A stretch of DNA of 54,394 bases from assembly GCF_015482765.1 (NCBI RefSeq), contig NZ_JADMLB010000058.1, positions 1-54,394 on the forward strand, given 5' to 3'. A program made the translations under genes and the position numbers. The notes under the pieces were generated by a model that was not told the DNA's origin, made no database searches, and was given only the letters and a program-made list of their open reading frames with translations. How positions within the stretch are numbered: the first letter of the stretch is position 1; the number at the start of each line of letters is the position of its first letter. Shown here one piece after another: positions 16,474 through 25,276 of the stretch. The stretch is from Halodesulfovibrio sp. GTDB lineage: Bacteria; Desulfobacterota; Desulfovibrionia; Desulfovibrionales; Desulfovibrionaceae.

Positions 16474-16486
16474 GAGTCATGTTATG

Positions 16487-16990
16487 TTAAGTGCTTTTTA
16501 CCTCGATTCTTTTCACCTCCGTTTTAGTGTCTAGAGTTTGGGGTAGTTTTACAGTCAGTACACCGTTTTTGAATGAGGCTTCAGCCTTTTTGCCATCGAT
16601 GCCGGCGGGGAGAGGTATAGTGCGGTATACTGCACCATATTGGCGTTCGGAAAGGTAATAGCCTTTTTTCTCTTCTTGACGTTCGACTTTTTTCTCACCT
16701 TTTATTGCCAGTACATCATTGGTGATGGATACCTCGATATCTTCCATATCCATTCCAGGCAATTCAACTGAAACTTCAATTGTTTTGTCGGTTTCTACAA
16801 TGTCTGATTTCGCATCACCTCCACTCCAAGGCCATTCAATTGCCTCGATTTTTTGGTCAAAACGATTTTTGAATCGATCGAACACCTGGTTGAGCTCATT
16901 TTGGAGGATTGTGATTGGATGATCTTTATCGGATTGAGCCTCAGGGGTGTGATCCTTTTGTGCCCAAGGAAGTATGTCTTTAATTTGCAT
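16487..16990 (-). CDS. Hsp20/alpha-crystallin small heat-shock protein (third of three)
   Basis: A protein of 167 residues. The alpha-crystallin domain spans about residues 65-160 (IEVSVELPGMDMEDIEVSITNDVLAIKGEK, then ASFKNGVLTVKLPQ with the A-x-x-x-n-GVL-x-V/I motif). The N-terminal arm is polar and includes a helical NQVFDRFKNRFDQKIEAIEWPW segment. It should hold unfolding proteins in oligomers without ATP. ATG at 16990 follows AAAGGAGGATAAC. It is the last gene of the minus-strand trio; the C-terminal I-x-I type motif is weak (RIEVKST). Confidence 0.92.
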   Translation of the reverse strand: MQIKDILPWAQKDHTPEAQSDKDHPITILQNELNQVFDRFKNRFDQKIEAIEWPWSGGDAKSDIVETDKTIEVSVELPGMDMEDIEVSITNDVLAIKGEKKVERQEEKKGYYLSERQYGAVYRTIPLPAGIDGKKAEASFKNGVLTVKLPQTLDTKTEVKRIEVKST

Positions 16991-17015
16991 GTTATCCTCC
17001 TTTCGTTTTTCAACA

Positions 17016-17414
17016 TTAGGCGGCGTTAACAACAATCTTTTTGGGTTGTGCAGCCTCGGCTTTTGGGAGCTTTACAGTGAGTATGCCATTAGACATTTTT
17101 GCTTCGATTTTATTAGGATCAAAGTCTTCCGATAGTGTGAAAGCCCGTTCATAGTCGCCTTGACCATATTCTTTATAGGTCAAATCAAGCTTTTCTGGCT
17201 GTACAGGGTGAATTTTTCCACGGATGGAAAGTACCCGTTTCTCTAGAGTTATATCAATATTGTCAGGAGCTACACCAGGCATTTCAAGTATCATCGAAAC
17301 GCCATTCGAGCTTTCGATTATATCCGCAACTGGTCGATATGTGTGCCTGCCCTGAAAGGTTTCAGGAGTTTCCGCTGGGGTTTTAACAGTTGTCTGAGTT
17401 ATTTCATTTTTCAT
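17016..17414 (-). CDS. Hsp20 small heat-shock protein (second of three)
   Basis: A protein of 132 residues with a short N-terminal arm and an alpha-crystallin domain over about residues 30-125 (SMILEMPGVAPDNIDITLEKRVLSIRGK, then AKMSNGILTVKLPKAE). A KKIVV motif near the end could act as the C-terminal anchor. AGGAGATTATAAC precedes ATG 17414, nearly identical to the leader of the third gene, which suggests the trio arose by duplication or shares translational control. Gaps to its neighbours are 14 and 25 bases, so it is one operon. Confidence 0.92.
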   Translation of the reverse strand: MKNEITQTTVKTPAETPETFQGRHTYRPVADIIESSNGVSMILEMPGVAPDNIDITLEKRVLSIRGKIHPVQPEKLDLTYKEYGQGDYERAFTLSEDFDPNKIEAKMSNGILTVKLPKAEAAQPKKIVVNAA

Positions 17415-17428
17415 GTTATAATCTCCTG

Positions 17429-17857
17429 TTATGCAGCTTTGACCTCAATTTTACGTGGTTTGTCTTCTTCAGCTCGACCAATAACGACGCATAACACGCC
17501 ATTTTCAAAACGGGCTTCGACTTTATTTTCATCAATATTGAATGGAAGCTGAACAGGTCGGCTGAACTTACCGTAGCTACGTTCACGTCGGAGCCAAACG
17601 TCATCTTTTGCAGTATCTGTGACGGCTCTTTCTCCTGAAATTGTGAGGAGATCGTCTTTTACTGTAATTTCAAGTGCAGAAGGTTCAATGCCGGGAAGTT
17701 CGGCTGTAATAGCCATGGCATCATCACCTTGCCAGATGTTAACTACCGGGAAGACTGTTTGTGACCTGTAGGTGTTGGGAGGGGAGGCAACGTCTCGCAT
17801 TAAAGAGCGCATGAGCGCAAAAGGATCGTTGCGTTTGTAGAGAGTAGGGTAGAACAT
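17429..17857 (-). CDS. Hsp20 small heat-shock protein (first of three)
   Basis: A protein of 142 residues, first in the trio. The N-terminal arm is PTLYKRNDPFALMRSLMRDV; the alpha-crystallin domain is from about residue 45 to 140 (MAITAELPGIEPSALEITVKDDLLTISGER, then ARFENGVLCVVIGRAEE) and ends RKIEVKAA. AAGGAGACTATAAC precedes ATG 17857. The promoter must lie in 17858-17990; I do not see a clear heat-shock sigma-32 box or a CIRCE element. The three paralogues differ enough to form mixed oligomers. Confidence 0.92.
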   Translation of the reverse strand: MFYPTLYKRNDPFALMRSLMRDVASPPNTYRSQTVFPVVNIWQGDDAMAITAELPGIEPSALEITVKDDLLTISGERAVTDTAKDDVWLRRERSYGKFSRPVQLPFNIDENKVEARFENGVLCVVIGRAEEDKPRKIEVKAA

Positions 17858-18310
17858 GTTATAGTCTCCTTCATTGAATATAAAAACAATAAATTAACTA
17901 TAGAGCTCGTTCCGGCCTTGTTTTCCTTTTCAGGAGTGTGGCCAAAATGAACAGAGCCTAACCAATCTCTGGCCAGTGGAACAGTACATTGTTTGTTACA
18001 AGATCTACTGTTCAGGCCGTGTTGAAAAAAGCTTCATTATTTGTGTCGCATAGCTATCTTCAAGATGAAATTGAAAATAAATTTGCTTCAAAAAATGTCA
18101 AGAAGAACCGTACAGATTTTTTTTTGAAAAAATTTAAGTTTTTGAAAAAAAAGAAAATATTTTTGTTTTGATTTGTTTGACTGTCTGTTTTCGGCAGAAC
18201 ATCCAACTGTTCTGTATTTCAAATATAACAGGTCATTTTATTCCAGCCTGTTAGTTGGCTATTTCGACTTTCATAACCACCAAGGCGTTCAGCCAACGTT
18301 CAGCCACACT
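17858..18310. other. AT-rich flank of the Hsp20 islet
   Basis: No gene is supported. The stretch around 18060-18175 is extremely A/T-rich with T9 and several A-runs, unlike the surrounding chromosome, which fits acquired DNA. Should hold the Hsp20 operon promoter near its left end. Confidence 0.5.
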
Positions 18311-18345
18311 AAAAAAGGGTTCACAGCGAATCGCTGCAAACCCTT
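18311..18345 (-). terminator. terminator of tRNA-Pro
   Basis: Stem AAGGGTT/AACCCTT with inner AGCGA/TCGCT, ending in a T6 run on the minus strand, directly after the tRNA 3' end. Confidence 0.8.
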
Positions 18346-18353
18346 GATATCTC

Positions 18354-18430
18354 TGGTCGGGATGACGAGATTTGAACTCACGACCCCTTGAACCCCATTC
18401 AAGTGCGCTACCAAGCTGCGCTACATCCCG
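18354..18430 (-). tRNA. tRNA-Pro (anticodon GGG)
   Basis: A complete 77-nt cloverleaf on the minus strand: acceptor CGGGATG/CATCCCG, D stem GCGC/GCGC, anticodon stem CTTGA/TCAAG around a loop ATGGGGT with anticodon GGG, T loop TTCAAAT, and an encoded CCA (18354-18356). The T stem has two G-T pairs. Its 3' 49 bp (18350-18398) recur at 15885-15933, so this gene served as an integration site and the present 3' half probably came with the insert. Confidence 0.95.
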
Positions 18431-18571
18431 AAGTGAAGATGTAAAATATCGTGCAGTTATGGGAGCGTCAATATAGTTTTCAAGTTGTAATATTATTCTA
18501 ACGCCAAGTTCTTTGGCACGCTTTTTTGGGATGATTGGTGCAGAATCTTGGTAATAGGTAACTTACGCCTT

Positions 18572-19036
18572 TTAGCTCTTCACGTGTGTTTTTCTTTGTT
18601 TCAAAAGTAGGGCTGCACAAAGCAGATTAAGAATAATGCTTATGCCAAGAATAATCCGCAGAGGCTGTGAAGCTCCGGATGTTGCCGAGCTTGCTTGAAC
18701 AGCCCCGTCTTGAGTAACCGTTACATCCAACTCAGCTCTGTGCCCCATGTCTGTAGCGCTAATATTCCATGTTCCTGAGGTGTTCGGAACAAACGCAAAG
18801 TTCCCTTTAGCGTCAGTTCTACCGTTTTGGAACTCCGCATCCCCGTCTTTTGATTCTGGCGCGAATACAAGAACTTCTGCGTATGACATAGGATCACCAC
18901 CAGCGTATTCAAAATGAACCGCAACAGTTTTACTGGTGATGCCGTTTGCTGTTACTCCGTGTGCAAAAGCTGTCTCAATGGCAAAACTGGATACTCCCAG
19001 CAGCATAAACGCCAACGTGTATACTAAGCGGTACAT
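18572..19036 (-). CDS. NikL-like nickel-uptake accessory protein
   Basis: A protein of 154 residues with a signal peptide (cleavage near AFA-HG, giving an N-terminal His), a carboxypeptidase-regulatory-like beta domain (SYAEVLVFAPESKDGDAEF, then GRTDAKGNFAFVPNTSGTW) and one C-terminal transmembrane anchor with a basic tail. This matches the NikL-type accessory subunits described with nickel ECF transporters. ATG at 19036 lies one base after the stop of the DUF4198 gene, so translation is coupled; a TTG 12 bases earlier is less likely. The ECF core genes are not adjacent. Confidence 0.65.
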   Translation of the reverse strand: MYRLVYTLAFMLLGVSSFAIETAFAHGVTANGITSKTVAVHFEYAGGDPMSYAEVLVFAPESKDGDAEFQNGRTDAKGNFAFVPNTSGTWNISATDMGHRAELDVTVTQDGAVQASSATSGASQPLRIILGISIILNLLCAALLLKQRKTHVKS

Positions 19037-19037
19037 C

Positions 19038-19802
19038 TTATTTTTCAATCGGGAATGTTAATGTGGCACGCATAACATGGCTTTCGTATTTTGAGCCGTT
19101 ACCTTCAGCAACATGCTGTACACGAATCATCCAAAGACCTGAGCTGGAAAGATGAATTTTTGCAATGCCTTCACCATATGGCTCTGTGGTGTACGCGTAA
19201 GTGTTTTCTGTGTCAGAGAAACCTTTGTAGGTTGCAAAGATATTTTCAGGTGAAATGGTTTTGCCGTTAAAAAGTACTTTGATGCGGATGTCATCCCCGG
19301 CACGGGCTGTTAACGGGTTATCAATCGGGATAATTTCAAGAGCATGCCCAATCTTGCGATCAAAGTTTGCTGTCTTACCATCGACAGGTAAGATTGATTT
19401 TGCGAACTTCTCGTATTTTCTGGAAAGAATTACGCCCGATAACGTTGATGCATCCCCTTTTTTCCAACCCTGCGTAGTTTTGCTCCACACTTCTCCCTTT
19501 CGATGTGCGGAAAGAACAGCGGCTTCCCCACCTTTAAGAGTCACGCTTCCATCCCATGTCAGATATGGCTTGTTGGCAAATAAAGACACTTTGTTGCCCT
19601 TATATGATGCAACAACACTTTCTGCAGCTTCAAGCTCTTCGCTGTGCATAAAAGAGTGAGAAGAAGCGAGGCTGAATGGTAATTTTTGTCCATCATGGTA
19701 TGCCTGCCATTGTTGCGGCACCAAAATAAATTCGTGCGCGGCAGCAAGAGACACAGTTGAAAACACCATCAGTAAACTCAAAATAATAGCACTTTTTCTC
19801 AT
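19038..19802 (-). CDS. DUF4198/NikK-like periplasmic protein
   Basis: A protein of 254 residues with a signal peptide cleaved near LAAA-HEF, leaving His close to the mature N terminus, then a DUF4198 domain (HEFILVPQQWQAYHDGQKLPFS, later ITADDIRIKV-like strands and IFATYKGFSDTENTYAYTT). DUF4198 proteins accompany nickel or cobalt uptake systems as periplasmic metal carriers. ATG at 19802 follows AAGGAGGATGTT. It is first of a two-gene operon with the NikL-like gene. No canonical NikR dyad is visible before it. Confidence 0.7.
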   Translation of the reverse strand: MRKSAIILSLLMVFSTVSLAAAHEFILVPQQWQAYHDGQKLPFSLASSHSFMHSEELEAAESVVASYKGNKVSLFANKPYLTWDGSVTLKGGEAAVLSAHRKGEVWSKTTQGWKKGDASTLSGVILSRKYEKFAKSILPVDGKTANFDRKIGHALEIIPIDNPLTARAGDDIRIKVLFNGKTISPENIFATYKGFSDTENTYAYTTEPYGEGIAKIHLSSSGLWMIRVQHVAEGNGSKYESHVMRATLTFPIEK

Positions 19803-20091
19803 AACATCCTCCTTGAGTAACACGAATAATAATTTAGTATACAGCTAGCAGCGTAAAAAAAAGATGTCAACGCTATATGACCAATATTTATAGCATGTTA
19901 ATTTGATGAAGTTCTACACGGTGTTTAATGAAAACATGTTGACTGGAAAGGGAGTATCTGTCTTTTCAGAGGATAGTGTGTGCTTTTTTAATGACAAGGA
20001 ATAGTAGAGAAGGGTAATACTAGACTGTGTGTACGCGATAGGTGGGGTGTCCGCAGGACAGCCAATATAAACATTATGTTTTTAGAACAGT

Positions 20092-21057
20092 ATGAGGTTG
20101 CGATTGACTAACACAGCACAGAAAGCGGGCGGATTGATTCCTGTAGCGTTAACTCAATGCGATGATTATGACTATCGTACCGTGTATAAAGCTGTTTCTG
20201 AATGTTTAGAAGCAAGCCATTTTGCGCCTTCGCTAGGAGCATCAGTACTGGTAAAACCAAACTTGTTGAAGGCAGACCGTACAGGCCTCTGTTGTACACA
20301 TCCGGTGGTTGTCGAAGCTGTATGCGAAGCAGTATTGGACTACGGATGTTCTGTCAGGGTCGGCGATTCTCCGGCATTTGGTTCTGCCGCTTCTGTTGCC
20401 CAAAATATAGGATTACTGGAGCGGTTGGAACGATTGGATGTTCCCTTAATTACACTTGATTCTCCGGAAAAAGTGCGTTTTGAAAGCGGGGCTTCGATAG
20501 GTATTTCCCGAAGTGCATTGTATAGTGACATGCTGCTGAATGTTCCTCGTATGAAGGCGCACACGCAAATGCGTGCTACGTTTGCTGTGAAGAATTTGTT
20601 CGGCTGCGTAAGTGGAGTGCGAAAAGCGATAGCCCATTCAACTCATGGGGATAAGGCAAATGCTTTCAGGGAACTTTTGGTAGATGTCGCAATGGCATTG
20701 CCTCCATCTGTAAGTGTCGTGGACGGGATTACCTGTATGCACAGGACGGGGCCGAGCGGAGGCGATCCATACTCTTTGGGGTTGATCGGTGCGGCAGGCG
20801 ATCCTGTTTCGTTGGATACTGCTTTATATTCGGTACTTGGCTGCAGTGTGGATGAAATGCCGTTATGGCTGGAACTGCAACGAAAAAATATCCGAGGGGC
20901 GTTCGCAGAAAAACTGACGTATCCGTTATTGCCTCCTTCAGCATTCAACGCAGAAGGATTTATTCTTCCGCAGCAACTAACTCCGGAAACATTTCATCCA
21001 TTACGGCTACTTCAGAGCGGGATTAAACGCTTCTGGAAACGCTATCTTTGCCCGTAA
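20092..21057 (+). CDS. DUF362-domain protein
   Basis: A protein of 321 residues with DUF362 landmarks: VLVKPNLL near residue 60, THPVVVEAVCEAVLDYG, then VGDSPAFGS and LLNVPRMKAHTQMRATFAVKNLFGCVSG, VVDGITCMHRTGPSGG near the C-terminal third. The family's role is unsettled; many members carry a ferredoxin domain, which this one lacks. It has no signal peptide. It converges on the DUF342 gene with no gap between the two stop codons. Confidence 0.83.
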   Translation: MRLRLTNTAQKAGGLIPVALTQCDDYDYRTVYKAVSECLEASHFAPSLGASVLVKPNLLKADRTGLCCTHPVVVEAVCEAVLDYGCSVRVGDSPAFGSAASVAQNIGLLERLERLDVPLITLDSPEKVRFESGASIGISRSALYSDMLLNVPRMKAHTQMRATFAVKNLFGCVSGVRKAIAHSTHGDKANAFRELLVDVAMALPPSVSVVDGITCMHRTGPSGGDPYSLGLIGAAGDPVSLDTALYSVLGCSVDEMPLWLELQRKNIRGAFAEKLTYPLLPPSAFNAEGFILPQQLTPETFHPLRLLQSGIKRFWKRYLCP

Positions 21058-22722
21058 TCATTCATGACTTTGTTGCGATCGGACTGCTCTTTGGTGATTT
21101 TCCAACTCCATGGATAGTTTTGGAAGTGGATACTCGATGGTCAGAGTCTGTCCGTGCATTGTTACCAGCGTTCCTGCAGCAACATTGCCCCGTATGATAA
21201 CTCGATGAACAGGGTGTGTTACTTTTGGTGTAACTTTGTTGGCAATGGATTTGCGGATGCGCTTTGCTTTTTCAAGCAGCTTGTCAGCACGATTCCGCAT
21301 AGAACCGGACACTTCTTTCTGCTGGCTTTTTCTGATCCATTCGTCGAGTTTTGAAATAGATTGGGAAAGGACCGTTTCTGCCTCGGATGTAATGCGCTGC
21401 AATGCTTTTGGTGATCCGGCTTCATTTGTGATTATCAGAATCGGCGGTGCTCCGTGCTCTCCTCCTGCTTCAGCGATATTTATTTCGCTGCCTGCCACTA
21501 GTGTGCTTCCAAGCACCGTCCCTTTTTCAGAACAGGTGCGTATAGCGCTGCCGGCGGTCAGTTCAGAGTTTATAATAGAGCCGGAAGTCACAATGCTGTG
21601 TGCTGCAACAACATCAGCATTGTGCATGTGGTTGGCATACACTGAACCTTTAGAGGTAATGGTGCTGGCTTTGTTCATAATGATGGCACCGGAAACAAAT
21701 ACATCCCCGCCGCAGGTAATATTTCCCTGATCTACATTTCCATCAACAATCACATGCTGTGGAGCCTCAACCGTAAAACCGGCAGTGATTGAGCCTGTAA
21801 TATGCACCGAGCCTTGTTTAACGACAATATTTCCGGTCTTCATGCTTACATCTCCTTCGATACGTAAGACGTCGGTAATCGAAAGGATGTCGTCGCGTAT
21901 GCTCATAAGCCCTTTGCATGAAGAGTAGTAGACTGTATGTCCGCCGTGTTGGGGGATTCCATATAGATTTTCCCCGATAGTGAGAGGCTCTTTGGCAGAG
22001 CTGTTTTGCTTGGGTGCCGGTTTTTCCATAACCGGTAAGGCGTTGCCGTATACATCAAACCCGTTAGATGTTTCAGGAACCGGCATTTGAATGGCTACAG
22101 GCGTATGTGCAGGTATTTCAGCGAAAAAGCCTTGATCCCGATAATCAACAGGAGCAGACGCATCCTGCATTGTGCGGAGAATCCGTTCCGGAAGTAATGG
22201 CAAAATAACAGGCGGTTCTTCATGAATTGCAGGTTTTCCCTTGCAAATTGGTACCATGCGCACGGGCGTTTCAAGCTCTCTTGCTTTGCGGGCGGCGGCA
22301 TTAAAACGGGCGGTATCAATAGGAGCATTTACCTCCAGCTGCCAGAGGGCTGCTGCATAATGACTCAACAGCAGGGAGTTGCCTGAATAGTCCTTGTGGT
22401 AAATATCACCATATACTGTCATGCCGTCGTTAGCGGGGTACAATATTGGGCGGACAACAATCTTGTTATTATCAATATGCAGTACACCCAGAGTTGTTGC
22501 GTAGATTTTATTGGTTCCTGTATCTATAGAGTAATTATGTGTATTGGGAACAGCATCATTTTCATTCCCGACTTCAGAGGAAAGATGAAAATGTTCAAGG
22601 CGTTGTATTGTACCTATGCATGTACCGGGAGTAACAGGCAAAAGCGGATTGCCTGTTAAAGCAATATATCGGGAAAAAATGGATTCTTCTTCAGTAAGAA
22701 TTGTGGATTTATCGTGTGTCAT
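21058..22722 (-). CDS. DUF342 (FapA-like) polymer-shaped protein
   Basis: A protein of 554 residues. The N-terminal part is mixed; from about residue 265 a long run of short beta repeats follows (ILSITDVLRIEGDVSMKTGNIVVKQGSVHITGSITAGF, DGNVDQGNITCGGDVFVSGAI), the right-handed beta-helix of DUF342. Near residues 445-500 comes a helical coiled-coil-like part (ETVLSQSISKLDEWIRKSQQKEV). DUF342 proteins are annotated flagellar assembly protein A or polymer-binding; no flagellar genes are nearby. ATG at 22722 follows CCGGAGGACAGT and is preferred to the GTG five codons upstream. Confidence 0.82.
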   Translation of the reverse strand: MTHDKSTILTEEESIFSRYIALTGNPLLPVTPGTCIGTIQRLEHFHLSSEVGNENDAVPNTHNYSIDTGTNKIYATTLGVLHIDNNKIVVRPILYPANDGMTVYGDIYHKDYSGNSLLLSHYAAALWQLEVNAPIDTARFNAAARKARELETPVRMVPICKGKPAIHEEPPVILPLLPERILRTMQDASAPVDYRDQGFFAEIPAHTPVAIQMPVPETSNGFDVYGNALPVMEKPAPKQNSSAKEPLTIGENLYGIPQHGGHTVYYSSCKGLMSIRDDILSITDVLRIEGDVSMKTGNIVVKQGSVHITGSITAGFTVEAPQHVIVDGNVDQGNITCGGDVFVSGAIIMNKASTITSKGSVYANHMHNADVVAAHSIVTSGSIINSELTAGSAIRTCSEKGTVLGSTLVAGSEINIAEAGGEHGAPPILIITNEAGSPKALQRITSEAETVLSQSISKLDEWIRKSQQKEVSGSMRNRADKLLEKAKRIRKSIANKVTPKVTHPVHRVIIRGNVAAGTLVTMHGQTLTIEYPLPKLSMELENHQRAVRSQQSHE

Positions 22723-22994
22723 ACTGTCCTCCGGCACGCCGGCACTGTACGCAAAATGCGTAAGAATAAGAGTGACTAGGGGATTTTTAGTATGCGCTAT
22801 TTTGCAGCCCGATTCTATGTAGCTTTGGTATAGATGTGGCTCTTACTGGTTGATAATAAAAGAAATAGGGTGAAAATCCGTTTGCAGCCTGCACTCTGCT
22901 TGCCTTTTTTAGCAGCAGGAGTAGGTTCAGCCCTGCCATACAGGGTGGTAAGATGTACTCATCAATTTGTAGAATTGATGTCGGAGATATTACA

Positions 22995-23825
22995 ATGACT
23001 TCTCTTCCAATTGGACTGTTTGATTCTGGCGTAGGCGGGCTTACAGTGCTGAAAGCACTGCGTTCAAGCCTTCCATGCGAAGAATTTTTATATCTTGGTG
23101 ATACTGCACGGCTTCCGTACGGAACCAAAAGTCAGGAAACCATTATTCGTTATGCAGTGCAGGCAGCAGGTAAGCTTGTCGAGCGCGGCGTAAAAATGCT
23201 TGTTATTGCATGTAATACCGCAAGTTCTGTAGCTATTGAACCTTTGCAGCAGGCGTTTCCTGATATTCCGGTACTTGGTGTGGTTAAACCCGGTGCCGCG
23301 GCAAGCTGTGCTGCAACAGAAAACGGCAATATCGTTGTGCTCGCCACAGAATCCACAATTCGTGGGAATGCTTATCAGCGGGAAATATACAACATTCGTG
23401 AAGATGTGCAGGTAACAGGACTTCCATGTCCACTGTTTGTTCCTCTGGCAGAAGAGGGCTGGACAGAAGGTGAACTTGTTGAAGGGATCGTTGCCCGTTA
23501 TTTGAACCCGTTGTTTTCTTCACCGCTCGAAACAGCTCAGCGTACAGCGCCGGATACAGTTGTTCTTGGCTGTACCCACTTTCCTTTACTCGCTCCATCA
23601 ATTCGCAATGTTGTAGGCGACGGCGTCCATATTGTTGATTCTGCAGAAACAACAGCGCAGGAAGTGAAAAAAGTACTGACTGACCGCGGGCTGTTACAGA
23701 AAAAAACTGAATGCGGTGGAACGCTGTTTTTAACAACAGACGATATTTCCAGATTCGCCAGAACAGGAAGCTGGTTCTTAGGGCTTCCGATAGAAGTTGG
23801 TGATGTCGAGCTAGTCGATTTATAG
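22995..23825 (+). CDS. murI: glutamate racemase
   Basis: A protein of 276 residues that interconverts L- and D-glutamate for peptidoglycan. Motifs: IGLFDSGVGGLTVLKAL at the start, YLGDTARLPYGTKS, first catalytic cysteine in VIACNTASS, second in LGCTHFPLL. Length matches the family. ATG at 22995 follows CGGAGAT; an earlier in-frame ATG at 22953 would add 14 residues that do not resemble MurI. A 7-bp inverted repeat (ATCAATT/AATTGAT, about 22963-22981) lies just upstream. A terminator follows. Confidence 0.96.
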   Translation: MTSLPIGLFDSGVGGLTVLKALRSSLPCEEFLYLGDTARLPYGTKSQETIIRYAVQAAGKLVERGVKMLVIACNTASSVAIEPLQQAFPDIPVLGVVKPGAAASCAATENGNIVVLATESTIRGNAYQREIYNIREDVQVTGLPCPLFVPLAEEGWTEGELVEGIVARYLNPLFSSPLETAQRTAPDTVVLGCTHFPLLAPSIRNVVGDGVHIVDSAETTAQEVKKVLTDRGLLQKKTECGGTLFLTTDDISRFARTGSWFLGLPIEVGDVELVDL

Positions 23826-23851
23826 CTGACTGTTTTCTTTACCTATAAGAG

Positions 23852-23911
23852 CCGAAGGTGTTTTTTTGAATGGCGGCAATGGCCATTTAGAAAAATTCCT
23901 TCGGTTTTTTT
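23852..23911 (+). terminator. terminator of murI
   Basis: CCGAAGG (23852-23858) pairs with CCTTCGG (23898-23904), with an inner AATGG/CCATT stem, followed by T7. Confidence 0.8.
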
Positions 23912-24058
23912 GTGTAGAATGGTTAGAAAGCATTGCACACGTAGCCTGCTGATAAGCTGTCTTTTCTGTATCTCATATCATTTTTTTACATAGTGTCGGG
24001 AGTATACTGGTTGAGATTCGCAATTCTCAACGAACAAAACAGACCTATGGAGACCACG

Positions 24059-24883
24059 ATGAGACATGGCAGGCTGATGCGGTGTGGTCGCATCTGTATC
24101 GCGGTTTTGATCCTGTGTGTATTTGCATACACTCAGGCATACAGCTCGCAGGAGCCGCAACTTGTAGCGGTTGCTGTTAAGAAAGAAGCTTCTTCTCTCA
24201 AGTTGCGCAGCGTGAAATATACTCCGCGAACTTCACGTACGTCGCACTATCCACAGACCGATCTGGCGTACTTTACGCCTGAAGCGCAGGGGATAACATG
24301 TCCTCCGGGAAAGATTTTCTTTATATCTGCTTTTGGAGACAGCCTTATTTCCGGCTATGGGCTGGATAATGCTATGGACTCGTTTCCGGTGGTATTGCAG
24401 GAAACACTTCGTCGGTTAGGATATTCTGTTGTTGTGGAGAATGATGGCATTGCCGGAAACACAACCGCGGAAGGGCTTGCCCGATTACCCAAAATTTTGC
24501 TGAGCAGACCCGATATCGTCATATTGGAACTCGGAGCAAATGATATGCTGCAACATAGAAGTGTAACACGTATGAGAAGTAACCTTGCAGCAATGATACG
24601 GGAAATTCAGAATAGGGGCGTTAGGTTGCTACTTGCTGGGATGTATTCACTTCCGCATCTCGGGCAAAAGTATGCCGATAAGTTTGATGCCGTATACCCC
24701 GATCTTGCCGCAAAGTATGATGTTGCGTTTTATCCCTTTTTTTTAGAAGGCGTTGCGCTTAACCATTCCCTGAATCAAAAAGACGGGCATCACCCAAATG
24801 CCGCCGGTGTTCAGGTAATTGTGCATAATATTATTCCCTATGTTGTTAAGCAAATTGAATTGATTTGTGCAAAAAAACTCTAG
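24059..24883 (+). CDS. secreted GDSL/SGNH-family esterase (TesA-like)
   Basis: A protein of 274 residues: signal peptide (RICIAVLILCVFAYTQAYSS), a linker of about 60 residues, then an SGNH hydrolase domain. Block I is FGDSLISGYG with the nucleophilic serine; block II glycine is in DGIAGNT; block III asparagine is in LGANDML; block V is DGHHPN with Asp and His. It should hydrolyse small esters, thioesters or lysophospholipids in the periplasm. ATG at 24059 is preferred because ATGGAGACCACG supplies a ribosome site and the signal peptide begins there. Confidence 0.86.
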   Translation: MRHGRLMRCGRICIAVLILCVFAYTQAYSSQEPQLVAVAVKKEASSLKLRSVKYTPRTSRTSHYPQTDLAYFTPEAQGITCPPGKIFFISAFGDSLISGYGLDNAMDSFPVVLQETLRRLGYSVVVENDGIAGNTTAEGLARLPKILLSRPDIVILELGANDMLQHRSVTRMRSNLAAMIREIQNRGVRLLLAGMYSLPHLGQKYADKFDAVYPDLAAKYDVAFYPFFLEGVALNHSLNQKDGHHPNAAGVQVIVHNIIPYVVKQIELICAKKL

Positions 24884-24969
24884 CGGACAGGTGTATAATT
24901 CGCTTGCTAACCTAATTTGTTCTGTGCATAGTATGCGCATGATTTAACAGATTTCCTCTGGAGGAACGA

Positions 24970-25128
24970 ATGAAAAAGTACGAATGCCCTTGCGGATATG
25001 TGTATGACCCTGAACTCGGGGATATTGAAAGCAATATTCCACCAGAAACAGCTTTTGAAGATCTGCCGGATGACTGGGTATGCCCTCTCTGTGGTGCAGA
25101 AAAAGAGTTTTTCGAAGCTATCGATTAA
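24970..25128 (+). CDS. rubredoxin with a CxC first knuckle
   Basis: A protein of 52 residues. It carries one iron in four cysteines and moves single electrons, for example to rubrerythrin, oxygen reductases or superoxide reductase. The second knuckle is the normal CPLCG (C38, C41). The first is C6-P-C8-G, one residue shorter than the classical C-x2-C-G of Desulfovibrio rubredoxin. The rest ([26 protein letters not shown]) is standard. GGAGGAACGA precedes ATG 24970. It lies 86 bp after the esterase gene and ends in a good terminator. Confidence 0.93.
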   Translation: MKKYECPCGYVYDPELGDIESNIPPETAFEDLPDDWVCPLCGAEKEFFEAID

Positions 25129-25140
25129 ACTTGCCAGTAA

Positions 25141-25186
25141 AAAAAGAGCGACCAATCTTGTGCTGCAAGATCAGGTCGCTTTTTTA
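25141..25186 (+). terminator. terminator of rubredoxin gene
   Basis: AGCGACC (25147-25153) pairs with GGTCGCT (25174-25180), with an inner ATCTTG/CAAGAT stem, then T6. Confidence 0.88.
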
Positions 25187-25276
25187 TGGTTGTAATTTCC
25201 GCACGATATTCACGTTTTTGCGATAAAAGCCGCTGTGTGTTAGTATGATTATATCATCACACGGGGGGCACAGCTT

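Noticed and set aside
18173-18391. A 72-codon frame ending in MTRFELTTP
   Set aside because: It reads through the tRNA-Pro gene; this peptide is a common artefact of translating tRNA 3' halves.
19803-19840. GTAACAC, 13 bases, GTATAC upstream of the DUF4198 gene, resembling a NikR site
   Set aside because: The spacing fits but the half-sites are in the wrong order and orientation compared with the dyad at 7138-7164.
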